Source: Serratia surfactantfaciens (GTDB taxonomy: Bacteria; Pseudomonadota; Gammaproteobacteria; Enterobacterales; Enterobacteriaceae). Taken from it: a DNA stretch of 64,000 nt. Each line of letters starts with the position of its first letter. The stretch's first letter is position 1. The position numbers and the translations under genes were made by a program. The notes under the pieces were generated by a model. It did not search any database. It was not told where the DNA came from and was given only the letters and a program-made list of their open reading frames with translations. The stretch spans positions 1,488,001-1,552,000 of the forward strand of contig NZ_CP016948.1 of the NCBI RefSeq assembly GCF_001642805.2, in the 5' to 3' direction. Of the stretch, positions 57,684-64,000 are shown piece by piece.

Positions 57684-58229
57684 TTATTTGACTTTGCGGG
57701 TCGGCCATTGGTTGAACATGTTGCCCAGCTTCGACACGTTCACGATCATTTGCGTTTTCCAGCGCTCGCAGCCGTTCGGGCCGTCTACCGTCAGAATCGA
57801 ATGCCCCCACACATGGGAACCGGTCAGCGTGGCTTCGGTTACATCGCCAACCTTTTCCGTTAGTTTGGCGATGAATGCCGTGTATTGCGCATTAGCATTT
57901 TCAGTCGCGGAACTGATAAACCGGGCCATACCGCCAAGGGAAAGAACTCGCGGCTCAGGCGCATTAGGGCGATAACTTCGATAGCCATCACTTGGCGCTT
58001 CCTCTGTCAGCAAGCGAACCAGTGTGTAACGGGCTTTCGCTTGCTTGAACCCAAGGCGGCTCTGGCGGCTGTCCGGGTAAGGGGCAGCCCGTTGCGCGTC
58101 CCAGTCCGCAGCCTCCATCCAACCGCAAACCCTTTCGATAACTGCGCGTGCCTCGCTCGCTGCGCGCTCCAAGGAGGCGGCGCGAAGTGGTTCAACCGCT
58201 GCGGATACTGGGTGCATTTCACTATCCAT
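57684..58229 (-). CDS. Hypothetical prophage protein
   Basis: 181 residues: a helical N-terminal half (SAAVEPLRAASLERAASEARAVIERVCGWMEAADWDAQRAAPYPDSRQSRLGFKQAKARY) and a C-terminal half (MARFISSATENANAQYTAFIAKLTEKVGDVTEATLTGSHVWGHSILTV) that recurs in early-phage proteins of enterobacteria. ATG 58229 is 17 bp after the next upstream gene. Function unknown. Confidence 0.62.
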   Translation of the reverse strand: MDSEMHPVSAAVEPLRAASLERAASEARAVIERVCGWMEAADWDAQRAAPYPDSRQSRLGFKQAKARYTLVRLLTEEAPSDGYRSYRPNAPEPRVLSLGGMARFISSATENANAQYTAFIAKLTEKVGDVTEATLTGSHVWGHSILTVDGPNGCERWKTQMIVNVSKLGNMFNQWPTRKVK

Positions 58230-58246
58230 CGTGTAACCCTCTGCTG

Positions 58247-58405
58247 TTAGTCGGCCATCTGACGAGCAAACCAGCGTTGCGCGCCTGCTGCGGTTTTAAA
58301 ATCCCGGCTCTTGGTGAACGTCATCGCGGTAAACGTGCCGTCGCCGTTTGGGAAAACACCGGTCTTCACTGTTTCGTTGTTGCCCATATCGTGAGTAGTG
58401 TTCAT
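58247..58405 (-). CDS. DUF1391-family prophage protein (YdaF-like)
   Basis: 52 residues: DMGNNETVKTGVFPNGDGTFTAMTFTKSRDFKTAAGAQRWFARQM. The GNNE, GVFP-x-x-DGTFTAMT-x-TKS and FKT-x-x-GA-x-RW stretches match the small DUF1391/YdaF family from the Rac and related prophages. Function unknown. It lies in the leftward early operon. Confidence 0.75.
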   Translation of the reverse strand: MNTTHDMGNNETVKTGVFPNGDGTFTAMTFTKSRDFKTAAGAQRWFARQMAD

Positions 58406-58445
58406 CGCTAATCCTCGGATTTACCCCGGCGAACCGGGGTTGCTG

Positions 58446-58646
58446 TTAGATACTGATCACGCCGGCATCAAATAGGCGCTTTAGCGAGTTGCTGATATCA
58501 GCTTTAAAACATTCAATTGCTTTCCGGCGCTCTTCGTTTTTGGAAGGACGAGAACGAGGGTTTGCTATTTGCTTTTCAAGCTGTGCGATTTCAGTTTTAC
58601 GGTGAGCAATGACGTTTTTTGCGAACAAAATCTGCTGCTGGTTCAT
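58446..58646 (-). CDS. Small coiled-coil prophage protein, first gene of the leftward operon
   Basis: 66 residues from ATG 58646 (MNQQQILFAKNVIAHRKTEIAQLEKQIANPRSRPSKNEERRKAIECFKADISNSLKRLFDAGVISI), mostly helical and basic. TGAGGA lies upstream. It is the first gene after PL, where lambda has N; the basic helix is not recognisably an N-type antiterminator. Confidence 0.55.
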   Translation of the reverse strand: MNQQQILFAKNVIAHRKTEIAQLEKQIANPRSRPSKNEERRKAIECFKADISNSLKRLFDAGVISI

Positions 58647-58833
58647 CGATTCAATCCTCAGTGGTTTTATGCCTGCCGCCCCACACTGGCAGCGGCAGGG
58701 TAAATCCACTCTTTCCCTAAAGAACGTCTCCGGTCGATCCCTCTCGGGGCCGGGGAGTGATTGCATCGCTCACCCCTGGGCGTCTTACCTGTGTGGCTTC
58801 CTGCCGGTGACGTTGTTGCTGTCGATGGAATTG

Positions 58834-58900
58834 ATAATAGCCATGAGTATTGTCAATAGCAATACGTATTAAGATTGATTCAATAGCAATTGCTATAATC
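58834..58900 (-). promoter_or_regulatory. PL promoter and left operators
   Basis: On the minus strand TTGCTA (58857-58862), 17-base spacer, TATTAT (58834-58839): the same -10 and spacer as PR. ATTGCTATT occurs twice here, as in the right operator region, and CAATAGCAAT-TGCTAT forms a near-perfect palindrome (58882-58897). These are the predicted repressor sites. About 190 bases of leader lie between the -10 and the first gene. Confidence 0.65.
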
Positions 58901-59127
58901 ATCTGTTTTGAAAGTAAATTTAGTTGGTAAAAATTTGTGCTAAGAGGGGTGGATAAGGTCTGTTGTGTGATTTCTGGTAGGGATTAACGCTTTGCAAATT
59001 CTTGAGAAAGGATTAAAGTTTGAAAATAACTGTATATATAAACAGTATTTTTGAGTGTCATTTTTACACCCGGGGTTTCATATGATCGAGATGTTAGTGC
59101 GTCGTGCGGCGGGAGTGTACGAAAAAG

Positions 59128-59149
59128 AAACCCTGCCAGAGCAGGGTTT
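59128..59149 (-). terminator. Rho-independent terminator after the repressor gene
   Basis: AAACCCTGC/GCAGGGTTT with loop CAGA, followed on the minus strand by CTTTTTCG, 6 bp after the repressor stop. The stretch 58901-59127 holds no gene. Confidence 0.85.
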
Positions 59150-59155
59150 GGGGGA

Positions 59156-59749
59156 TTACATTCTGAAGTCGCGTAGCAGTAGAACTACAACACCGATCAA
59201 TGAATCCGGCGCTAGTTCAATCAATGGAACCCTAGCATCGTCAACGGATAAGTATCCATGTGACCCGCCATCAACAAAGCGATAAGCAGAAACCGAGTTA
59301 TTCACTTTTGCCACTACTAAATCCCCGGATCCTGGCGTTGATGCCGAGTCAGCAATAACAATGGAACCGGCGGGAGCCTCAGCGCATCCGCTATTTCTTT
59401 TGAGAATGAAGGCTTTCCATGATGGTTCGGCTTTTCCTTTCGGCGAAATCACAAAGTCATCAGTAGCCCCGCTTTCATCCCATACAGGGATCTGGCTGTA
59501 TTTTTCAATGCGAGTTGTCATAGGAGGTGATTCACCCTCCATTTCACCAACGCCATTAGCCAGCCAGTCAACATTCACACCAAGGGCATTAGCAATATCG
59601 ACGAGCCGTCCCGAAGTTTTTGCTTTTCCTTTAGTTAATCGCCAGATGGTCGGCTGAGCAACGCCTGATGCCTCAGCAAGAGCTGCTTGAGTCATGTTGT
59701 TGCGTTTGGCCATCGCCATGTTAAGGCGTTCTGCAAGTGTCGTTTTCAT
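59156..59749 (-). CDS. Prophage CI-type repressor with apparently non-cleavable S24-like domain
   Basis: 197 residues. N-terminal helix-turn-helix (LAERLNMAMAKRNNMTQAALAEASGVAQPTIWRLTKGKAKTSGRLVDIANALGVNVDWL) and a C-terminal LexA/S24-like domain (AFILKRNSGCAEAPAGSIVIADSASTPGSGDLVVAKVNN). No Ala-Gly cleavage site is seen in the linker, the usual GDSM is NSG, and the usual catalytic lysine position reads SAYRF. ATG 59749 coincides with the predicted PRM transcription start. It would keep PL and PR silent; induction may need an antirepressor and not RecA. Confidence 0.83.
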   Translation of the reverse strand: MKTTLAERLNMAMAKRNNMTQAALAEASGVAQPTIWRLTKGKAKTSGRLVDIANALGVNVDWLANGVGEMEGESPPMTTRIEKYSQIPVWDESGATDDFVISPKGKAEPSWKAFILKRNSGCAEAPAGSIVIADSASTPGSGDLVVAKVNNSVSAYRFVDGGSHGYLSVDDARVPLIELAPDSLIGVVVLLLRDFRM

Positions 59750-59756
59750 GCCAGCA

Positions 59757-59785
59757 AATTTATAGCCACGCGTATTAAGCGTCAA
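59757..59785 (-). promoter_or_regulatory. PRM promoter, apparently giving a leaderless cI transcript
   Basis: Minus strand: TTGACG (59780-59785), 17 bases, TAAATT (59757-59762). The expected start point lies at about 59749-59750, the first base of the ATG, and no Shine-Dalgarno is present. A TATAAA is also visible at 15-base spacing. Confidence 0.5.
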
Positions 59786-59791
59786 ATTCGC

Positions 59792-59827
59792 ATTGCTATT
59801 GCAAGTGGTAATACGCATTGCTATTAT
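59792..59827 (+). promoter_or_regulatory. PR promoter and right operators
   Basis: TTGCAA (59799-59804), 17-base spacer, TATTAT (59822-59827), 32 bp before cro. ATTGCTATT occurs at 59792-59800 and 59817-59825, overlapping -35 and -10, as expected for repressor sites. Confidence 0.7.
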
Positions 59828-59859
59828 CACCCTTTAATAATACGTTTAAGGATTAAGAG

Positions 59860-60072
59860 ATGAACAAAGCTATTCAAAAAGCTGTAAGCATCGTCGGTAG
59901 CCAGCAGAAGCTCGCCTCATTGTGTGGTGTCGCCCAACCGACAGTTTGGCGCTGGCTGCATGGCGGCGGCATTGACGCCCTTTACGTTAAGCGCATCGAA
60001 AACGCTACTGGCGGAAAGGTTAAGGCCGTAGAGATTCGTCCAGACCTGTCGGATCTGATTACAACAAACTGA
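59860..60072 (+). CDS. Cro/YdaS-like repressor
   Basis: 70 residues with a helix-turn-helix (AIQKAVSIVGSQQKLASLCGVAQPTVWRWLHGGGIDALYVKRIENATGGKV) of the YdaS/Cro type. It is the first gene from PR, divergent from cI, the lambda cro position. It would shut off cI and early genes during lytic growth. Confidence 0.82.
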   Translation: MNKAIQKAVSIVGSQQKLASLCGVAQPTVWRWLHGGGIDALYVKRIENATGGKVKAVEIRPDLSDLITTN

Positions 60073-60097
60073 TTTTTAACAAGGAAGATTATTACAG

Positions 60098-60388
60098 ATG
60101 CAAACCGCAACAACACGCAACGAAGCCCAAGCGATTCAGAGCGACATCATGAGCCGCATTGCAGCTATCGGAGTGACAAGCCTGGCCGGTGCGATCGGCG
60201 TTGATAAATCGCAGGTGAGCCGCTGGCAGAGCAAAGGGGGGCTGGTGGAGAAAGCGAGCCTGCTGCTGGCCGCTACGGGCTTTAAGCGTTCGGAAACCAT
60301 GCTGACGTTCAGGGGCGAGGAAACCGCAGAGCTGGCGCGCGGGTTAATGGCGATGCTGGAGCACATCCGGGAACCAAAGACGGAATAG
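60098..60388 (+). CDS. CII-type transcription activator
   Basis: 96 residues: SDIMSRIAAIGVTSLAGAIGVDKSQVSRWQSKGGLVEKASLLLAATGFKRSETMLTFRGEETAELARGLMAMLEHI. Helix-turn-helix, short length and position after cro match lambda CII, which activates cI establishment and int promoters. AAGGAAG precedes ATG 60098. Confidence 0.83.
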   Translation: MQTATTRNEAQAIQSDIMSRIAAIGVTSLAGAIGVDKSQVSRWQSKGGLVEKASLLLAATGFKRSETMLTFRGEETAELARGLMAMLEHIREPKTE

Positions 60389-60521
60389 GGGGCTTTATGG
60401 CCTGGGGCAAGAAGAAAGCCGAGCAGTTGCAGCTGGTCGGCAATCACTTTTCTAACTGGGAGTTCTGCAATGAACAGCCTGATTGTTATCGATATGTCGG
60501 TATCTCGTCAAGGGTTGAAAA

Positions 60522-60704
60522 ATGTCCGGCTCGCAAAGCACTGAGCTCGATCGGTATTACACGGACTGGCGGGGCGTGCAGGTTCACGTCATCCGCTGGG
60601 ATCGGGTTGAGCGCCAGGTCATTTTCACGCGAGAGGGTTATCCGCATGAGTGCATGCAGCCCCTTGAGAGGTTCAAAGAAAAATTTAAGCGGGTGGATGT
60701 ATGA
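60522..60704 (+). CDS. DUF4222-like small prophage protein
   Basis: 60 residues (MSGSQSTELDRYYTDWRGVQVHVIRWDRVERQVIFTREGYPHECMQPLERFKEKFKRV), matching the general pattern of DUF4222: aromatic start, RGV-x-V-x-V, and F-x-R-x-GY-x-H-x-C-x-x-P. It is coupled to the replication gene by an ATGA overlap. The gap 60389-60521 has no confident gene. Confidence 0.65.
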   Translation: MSGSQSTELDRYYTDWRGVQVHVIRWDRVERQVIFTREGYPHECMQPLERFKEKFKRVDV

Positions 60705-61615
60705 GCATGATCCTGATGGCAACGGCCATGAAAATTAAGGTGGGTAACCCGCTGCGTAAGCTAGTGCTCATCAAAATGGCTGACAACGCCAACGATGACG
60801 GCGAATGCTGGCCGTCATACCAACACATTGCCGATCATTGCGAGTGCAGTAAGAGCGCGGTAAAGGCACATATCACGGCATTGATAACTATGGGGTTGCT
60901 ATCCAAAGAGAACCGCCTTGGGAGCAATAACGGGAAGGGCAACACATCAAATATTTACCAGTTGACCTTGGGTAACCCTGTGTCGTCAGAAAACACAGCC
61001 CCTATGGCAGGAAAAAGCATAGCCCCTGTGCCGTCAAAAAACACAGGTGTGTCAGGAGAAAGCACAGGTGTGGTGTCAGAAAGCACAGCCCCTGTGTCAC
61101 CTGCTGGCCCCCCCTGTGGCAGCACGTGGCACCAGAACCTATCACTAGAACCTAAAGACAATAAATCTTCTTGTCAGGTCGCTCCGCAACCCGACGAATC
61201 AGACGAGGAGAAGTTTTTATCTCGGCATCCAGAAGCTGCCGTGTTCAGTGCCAAGAAAAAAATCTGGGGTAGCGCTGAAGACCTGAAGTGCGCGGAGTGG
61301 ATCCGATCTCGCATCGTGAAGCTGTACGAGCAAGCCGCAGAAAGCGATGGGGAGGTTGCCAGACCGAAGGAGCCTAACTGGACTGACTGGGCAAACGAAA
61401 TCCGCCTGATGTGCTCTCAGGACGGCCGCACGCACAAGCAGATCTGCGAGTTGTTCGCGAAGGCAAACCGGGATCCGTTCTGGTGTAAGAACATCCTGAG
61501 TCCGTCAAAGCTGCGTGAGAAGTGGGACGACCTGACATTGAAGCTTAGCGCCAACCCTACCGGATCTAATGGTGGACACTGGAACACGGCCGAAGCCTGG
61601 GGTAACACGCTATGA
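60701..61615 (+). CDS. Phage replication initiator (lambda O-like) with helix-turn-helix domain
   Basis: 304 residues. N-terminal winged helix (KLVLIKMADNANDDGECWPSYQHIADHCECSKSAVKAHITALITMGLLSKENR), then a Ser/Thr/Pro/Val-rich linker encoded by tandem iterons (about residues 97-134), then a C-terminal domain (WIRSRIVKLYEQAAESD ... NRDPFWCKNILSPSKLREKWDDL). In lambda, O binds iterons inside its own gene and recruits P. The P-like gene follows with an ATGA overlap. Confidence 0.82.
   Translation: MSMILMATAMKIKVGNPLRKLVLIKMADNANDDGECWPSYQHIADHCECSKSAVKAHITALITMGLLSKENRLGSNNGKGNTSNIYQLTLGNPVSSENTAPMAGKSIAPVPSKNTGVSGESTGVVSESTAPVSPAGPPCGSTWHQNLSLEPKDNKSSCQVAPQPDESDEEKFLSRHPEAAVFSAKKKIWGSAEDLKCAEWIRSRIVKLYEQAAESDGEVARPKEPNWTDWANEIRLMCSQDGRTHKQICELFAKANRDPFWCKNILSPSKLREKWDDLTLKLSANPTGSNGGHWNTAEAWGNTL
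60991..61098. repeat. Iterons inside the replication gene (putative prophage origin)
   Basis: Five repeats of A-A/G-CA-C/T-AG begin at 60992, 61016, 61040, 61061 and 61082 (spacing 24, 24, 21, 21). Each has dyad symmetry, CACAGCCCCTGTG-like or CACAGGTGTG. They are in frame and encode the low-complexity linker. An AT-richer stretch follows near 61150-61170. This is the lambda ori arrangement. Confidence 0.7.
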
Positions 61616-62331
61616 ACAAATTCATGAGTGCTATTCAAAATCGCGATGGTGGAGCTCTGGCGCGGATGATGCCGGCGGAGCCACAGGCTCGGGTAGTCAA
61701 TGGGAATGCGGAAAAATTGGTTGATCTGTTGTTCACCAACCTCATGCAAGTCTTTCCTGCGGCAAAGCAGACAGCGTTGAGCACCCCAGCAGAGGTTGCG
61801 GCGGCAAAGCGTCAATGGATCCTGGCATTCGCTGAGAACGGGATCACCTCGGTCGAACAACTGCAAGCTGGCATGCGCATGGCTCGTCAGCAAGAGAGCG
61901 ACTTCTGGCCGAGTTGCGGGAAGTTCATTGGCTGGTGCAAGACGGGCGCGGCTTTGAATGCCGGCTTGCCATCGGTTGATGATGTTGAGGCGGAGTTCAA
62001 GCGCTACAGCGCTAATCGCGGTCACGTCCGCCCAGAAGATTTCAACTGGTCGGCTCCGGTCATGTACTGGATTGTGATCGACGTTCGTCACCAGATGCTC
62101 CAGCACAACCACACCGAAAGTGAGATCCGCAAATCAATTCAACAGCACCTCAACCGCTGGGCTAAACGACTGGCTAAAGGCGAGCGCGTCCCAACCCCCG
62201 CGCCACAAATCGCCTACAAGCAGCATATCCCAGCACCATCAGAGCTAATAGACAAAGACGGCAAATTTCAGCGCAAAGGTGAAGAGCTGCTGGCTCGCAT
62301 TCGCGCCAAAAGACAGGGACAACCAACATGA
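61612..62331 (+). CDS. Replication protein P (helicase loader type)
   Basis: 239 residues resembling lambda P: VDLLFTNLMQVFPAAKQTALSTPAEVAAAKRQWILAFAENGITSVEQLQAGMRMARQQESDFWPSCGKFIGWCKTG, then IRAKRQ near the end. Lambda P brings the host DnaB helicase to the O-bound origin. ATGA overlaps on both sides. Confidence 0.85.
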   Translation: MNKFMSAIQNRDGGALARMMPAEPQARVVNGNAEKLVDLLFTNLMQVFPAAKQTALSTPAEVAAAKRQWILAFAENGITSVEQLQAGMRMARQQESDFWPSCGKFIGWCKTGAALNAGLPSVDDVEAEFKRYSANRGHVRPEDFNWSAPVMYWIVIDVRHQMLQHNHTESEIRKSIQQHLNRWAKRLAKGERVPTPAPQIAYKQHIPAPSELIDKDGKFQRKGEELLARIRAKRQGQPT

Positions 62332-63302
62332 GAGCAATAGTCAAAGCAGCGATACAGCGTGATCTGGGTATTGCCTTGATCCCGGTGGACGAAAAGCTGG
62401 CGTTACACATGACAGGCCGCGTGATGGTTTCCACGCTGCCCGACGAGTTCAAATCATCTCCTGAAGGCATACTGCCGGCGGTTGAGCATGAAATCGCCAA
62501 TGACCCACGCCTGCAGGATTTCTTCAAACATGAGCGCGTGACGAATGCCTGTGGCGGCGTTAACTCGATTGAAGCCTGGGCGACGCAGTTCACGAAATGC
62601 CAGTACAGCAAGCACGATCGTCCGGCGACTATTTTGGACACTGAGCGCGTAGGGCATTCAGCCGTTCGTATCTGCCCGCAGTGCTACAAACAAAGCCTGG
62701 GTGTATCACCGAAGATTGAAAAAATCGCTGCACGCAACACGGCGCGCTGGGTGGTAGCAACGGCCAAACATCGCCTGAAGTCTGAGGGACAGCTGACAAT
62801 CCCTGAGCTGATGCTGTGGGCCATGCTGTCCGGTTTATTCGATCTGATCCCCGATGACGTCGCGCGCACCGTCACCGACTTACCGGAGCCAAAGGTGATC
62901 AGTGGCATCCGCAAAGAATCCGACATGGATTGCCAGCCGGCGGTAAAAGAACTCATCGCTAAGCAGGCCCAGAAGTGTTTCAAAGTCGATCCTGAAGTCC
63001 CTGGCGCCTTTGTACTGCGTCCGAAGAAAACCCGTGCCGAAGACAGCAAATATACCCGCTGGGTTAAGACTCGGCCCTGCTGCGGTTGCGGAGGGCGCTC
63101 AGACGACCCTCACCACATCATCGGTCACGGGCAGGGCGGCATGGGAACCAAGGCCCACGACTTCTTCACTATCCCGCTGTGCCGTAAATGCCACGACGCA
63201 TTGCACGAGGATGTAGCGGCCTGGGAAGCGGAACATGGAAGCCAGGTTGAACTGCTGTTTGAGTTCCTGGATTTCTCCTTCGGCATCGGGGCAATCGCAT
63301 GA
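62328..63302 (+). CDS. DUF968 phage protein with HNH-like zinc domain
   Basis: 324 residues. Zinc pair CPQCYKQ in the middle. C-terminal DUF968 block: RWVKTRPCCGCGGRSDDPHHIIGHGQGGMGTKAHDFFTIPLCRKCHDALHEDVAAWEAEHGSQVELLFEFLDF. The HH...H and two CxxC pairs resemble an HNH or recombination nuclease; this family sits between P and Q in many lambdoid phages. Activity not established. Confidence 0.8.
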   Translation: MRAIVKAAIQRDLGIALIPVDEKLALHMTGRVMVSTLPDEFKSSPEGILPAVEHEIANDPRLQDFFKHERVTNACGGVNSIEAWATQFTKCQYSKHDRPATILDTERVGHSAVRICPQCYKQSLGVSPKIEKIAARNTARWVVATAKHRLKSEGQLTIPELMLWAMLSGLFDLIPDDVARTVTDLPEPKVISGIRKESDMDCQPAVKELIAKQAQKCFKVDPEVPGAFVLRPKKTRAEDSKYTRWVKTRPCCGCGGRSDDPHHIIGHGQGGMGTKAHDFFTIPLCRKCHDALHEDVAAWEAEHGSQVELLFEFLDFSFGIGAIA

Positions 63303-63493
63303 AAGAGGTGACAATAACACGCCAGCAGTACCGGAACGTCTGCGATGCGCTGCTGAACACAGCCAATCTGAACGAGCAGCTTTTGCTGCTCTCAACCGCC
63401 GACAAGCGTTCGGAAAGAGTTCACCGCCAAGCCAGCAAGCTATTACAAAAAATTCGCCAGCAACTTCAGGAAGCCGTGGGAGAAAAACAATGA
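63299..63493 (+). CDS. Small helical prophage protein
   Basis: 64 residues, helical (TITRQQYRNVCDALLNTANLNEQLLLLSTADKRSERVHRQASKLLQKIRQQLQEAV). Coupled by 4-bp overlaps to DUF968 and Q. No family recognised. Confidence 0.6.
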   Translation: MKEVTITRQQYRNVCDALLNTANLNEQLLLLSTADKRSERVHRQASKLLQKIRQQLQEAVGEKQ

Positions 63494-64000
63494 GATTAGA
63501 GTCGATTCCGAAATACTTTGCACCGAAATCACCGACCTTTAGCGACTCACCGCGCGCGACGGCTTCGGACTCTTTGACCGGTACTGATGTGATGGCGGCG
63601 TTCGGGATGTGCCAGGCGCAGGCAGAGTTCGGTCTGGATTTGTTTTTGGCAAAACAGGGCATCAGCTCACCTGAGCGCGCGCTGGAGCGGTTGAAGGAAT
63701 ACGCGAAAAAAACCGCCGGCGCACACAAGGCCCTCCGTAAGCACAGTGAAGAGATTCAGCACAGAGCGATCGGCGTCATGGTGGCGTTCGCATTCCAGGA
63801 TTACTCGCGCAGCGCGGCCAGCGTCAGAACATGCGAATGCTGCAAGGGGGAGGGGTTTATTGAGGCTGAGGTCTTTTCTAACAAGACGCATACCCCGTTT
63901 GCAGCTAAAGAGTTCGTAAGGGCATCAATCAAAATGGGAGTAGAGGGATTTAAACCATCTGAATATGACGTAAGGCGTGAGTTGAGAGAGCAGGTAAAAT
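63490..64000 (+). CDS. Late antiterminator Q, lambda type (partial)
   Basis: The frame runs open to the window end. It starts MRLESIPKYFAPKSPTFSDSPRATASDSLTGTDVMAAFGMCQAQAEFGLDLFL, matching the lambda Q start (RLES-x-x-K, SDSPRATASDSL-x-GTDVMAA). A zinc-finger half is visible (RTCECCKGEGFIEAEVFS); the second half should follow outside. Q lets RNA polymerase read through terminators into the late genes, so lysis and structural genes are expected to the right. Confidence 0.9.
   Translation, partial: MRLESIPKYFAPKSPTFSDSPRATASDSLTGTDVMAAFGMCQAQAEFGLDLFLAKQGISSPERALERLKEYAKKTAGAHKALRKHSEEIQHRAIGVMVAFAFQDYSRSAASVRTCECCKGEGFIEAEVFSNKTHTPFAAKEFVRASIKMGVEGFKPSEYDVRRELREQVK

Noticed and set aside
59055..59285. 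Plus-strand frame of 76 codons overlapping the repressor 3' end
   Set aside because: Runs across the repressor terminator and its antisense; no conserved pattern.
60397..60738. Open frame of 113 codons after cII (starting MAWGKKKAEQLQLVG), and a 24-residue frame at 60470-60544 (MNSLIVIDMSVSRQ)
   Set aside because: The first has a possible GGGGG ribosome site, but its C-terminal half is a shadow of the DUF4222-like gene and of the replication gene start; the second is very short. Neither is supported beyond being open.

Overview
The window looks like a chromosome segment of a high-GC enterobacterium, most likely Serratia (marcescens group). The proteins match Escherichia coli orthologues closely and several E. 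coli gene orders are kept (rsmF-letB-letA-msrC-proQ-prc-htpX-yebQ-kdgR, and tcyP-ydjM-hxpB-yniB-yniA). Gluconate dehydrogenase, an aminoethylphosphonate locus and Csu-type pili also fit Serratia. The genus is an inference from gene content; no rRNA or tRNA gene is present to fix it.

Layout. 1-4.57 kb: archaic (Csu/spore-coat-U) chaperone-usher pilus genes on the minus strand, with the usher cut by the window edge and a duplicated major subunit in front. 4.7-13.7 kb: conserved block rsmF, letB, letA (minus), then msrC, proQ, prc (plus). 13.8-19.7 kb: a six-gene minus-strand operon, inserted between the usually adjacent prc and htpX. It encodes a FecBCD-type ABC importer, a nicotianamine-synthase-like enzyme, an opine dehydrogenase and an EamA exporter, and it is preceded by a strong Zur-box-like palindrome: a predicted opine zincophore system. 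20-23.3 kb: htpX, yebQ, kdgR. 23.4-30.2 kb: complete 2-aminoethylphosphonate uptake and degradation locus (phnVUTSR and phnWX) with twin operators. 30.2-36.5 kb: tcyP, LexA-controlled ydjM, hxpB, an unusual HdeD-like/papain-like fusion, yniB, yniA. 36.7-40.3 kb: sitABCD metal importer with a Fur box. 40.4-50.3 kb: ydiZ-like gene, emtA, three-subunit gluconate dehydrogenase, an amino-acid permease, an orphan Fur-type binding protein, marC and two unknown genes.

50.6-64 kb: left and early part of a lambdoid prophage of lower GC. The integrase is on the plus strand. A long leftward operon (52-58.6 kb) carries AlpA-like, ParB-like, HNH and many small genes. The immunity region (58.8-59.9 kb) has PL, PR and an apparently leaderless cI promoter with shared operator repeats. 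The rightward operon is cro, cII, O-like replication gene with internal iterons, P, DUF968, and a Q antiterminator cut by the right edge. No N-like gene was recognised.

Metal acquisition is the recurrent host theme (Zur-type zincophore, Fur-type SitABCD, orphan Fur-type binding protein). The least explained parts are the opine cluster, the HdeD-like fusion, and the prophage cargo: an AT-rich membrane gene next to an AlpA/MT-A70 chimera, and two large RNA-like inverted repeats.
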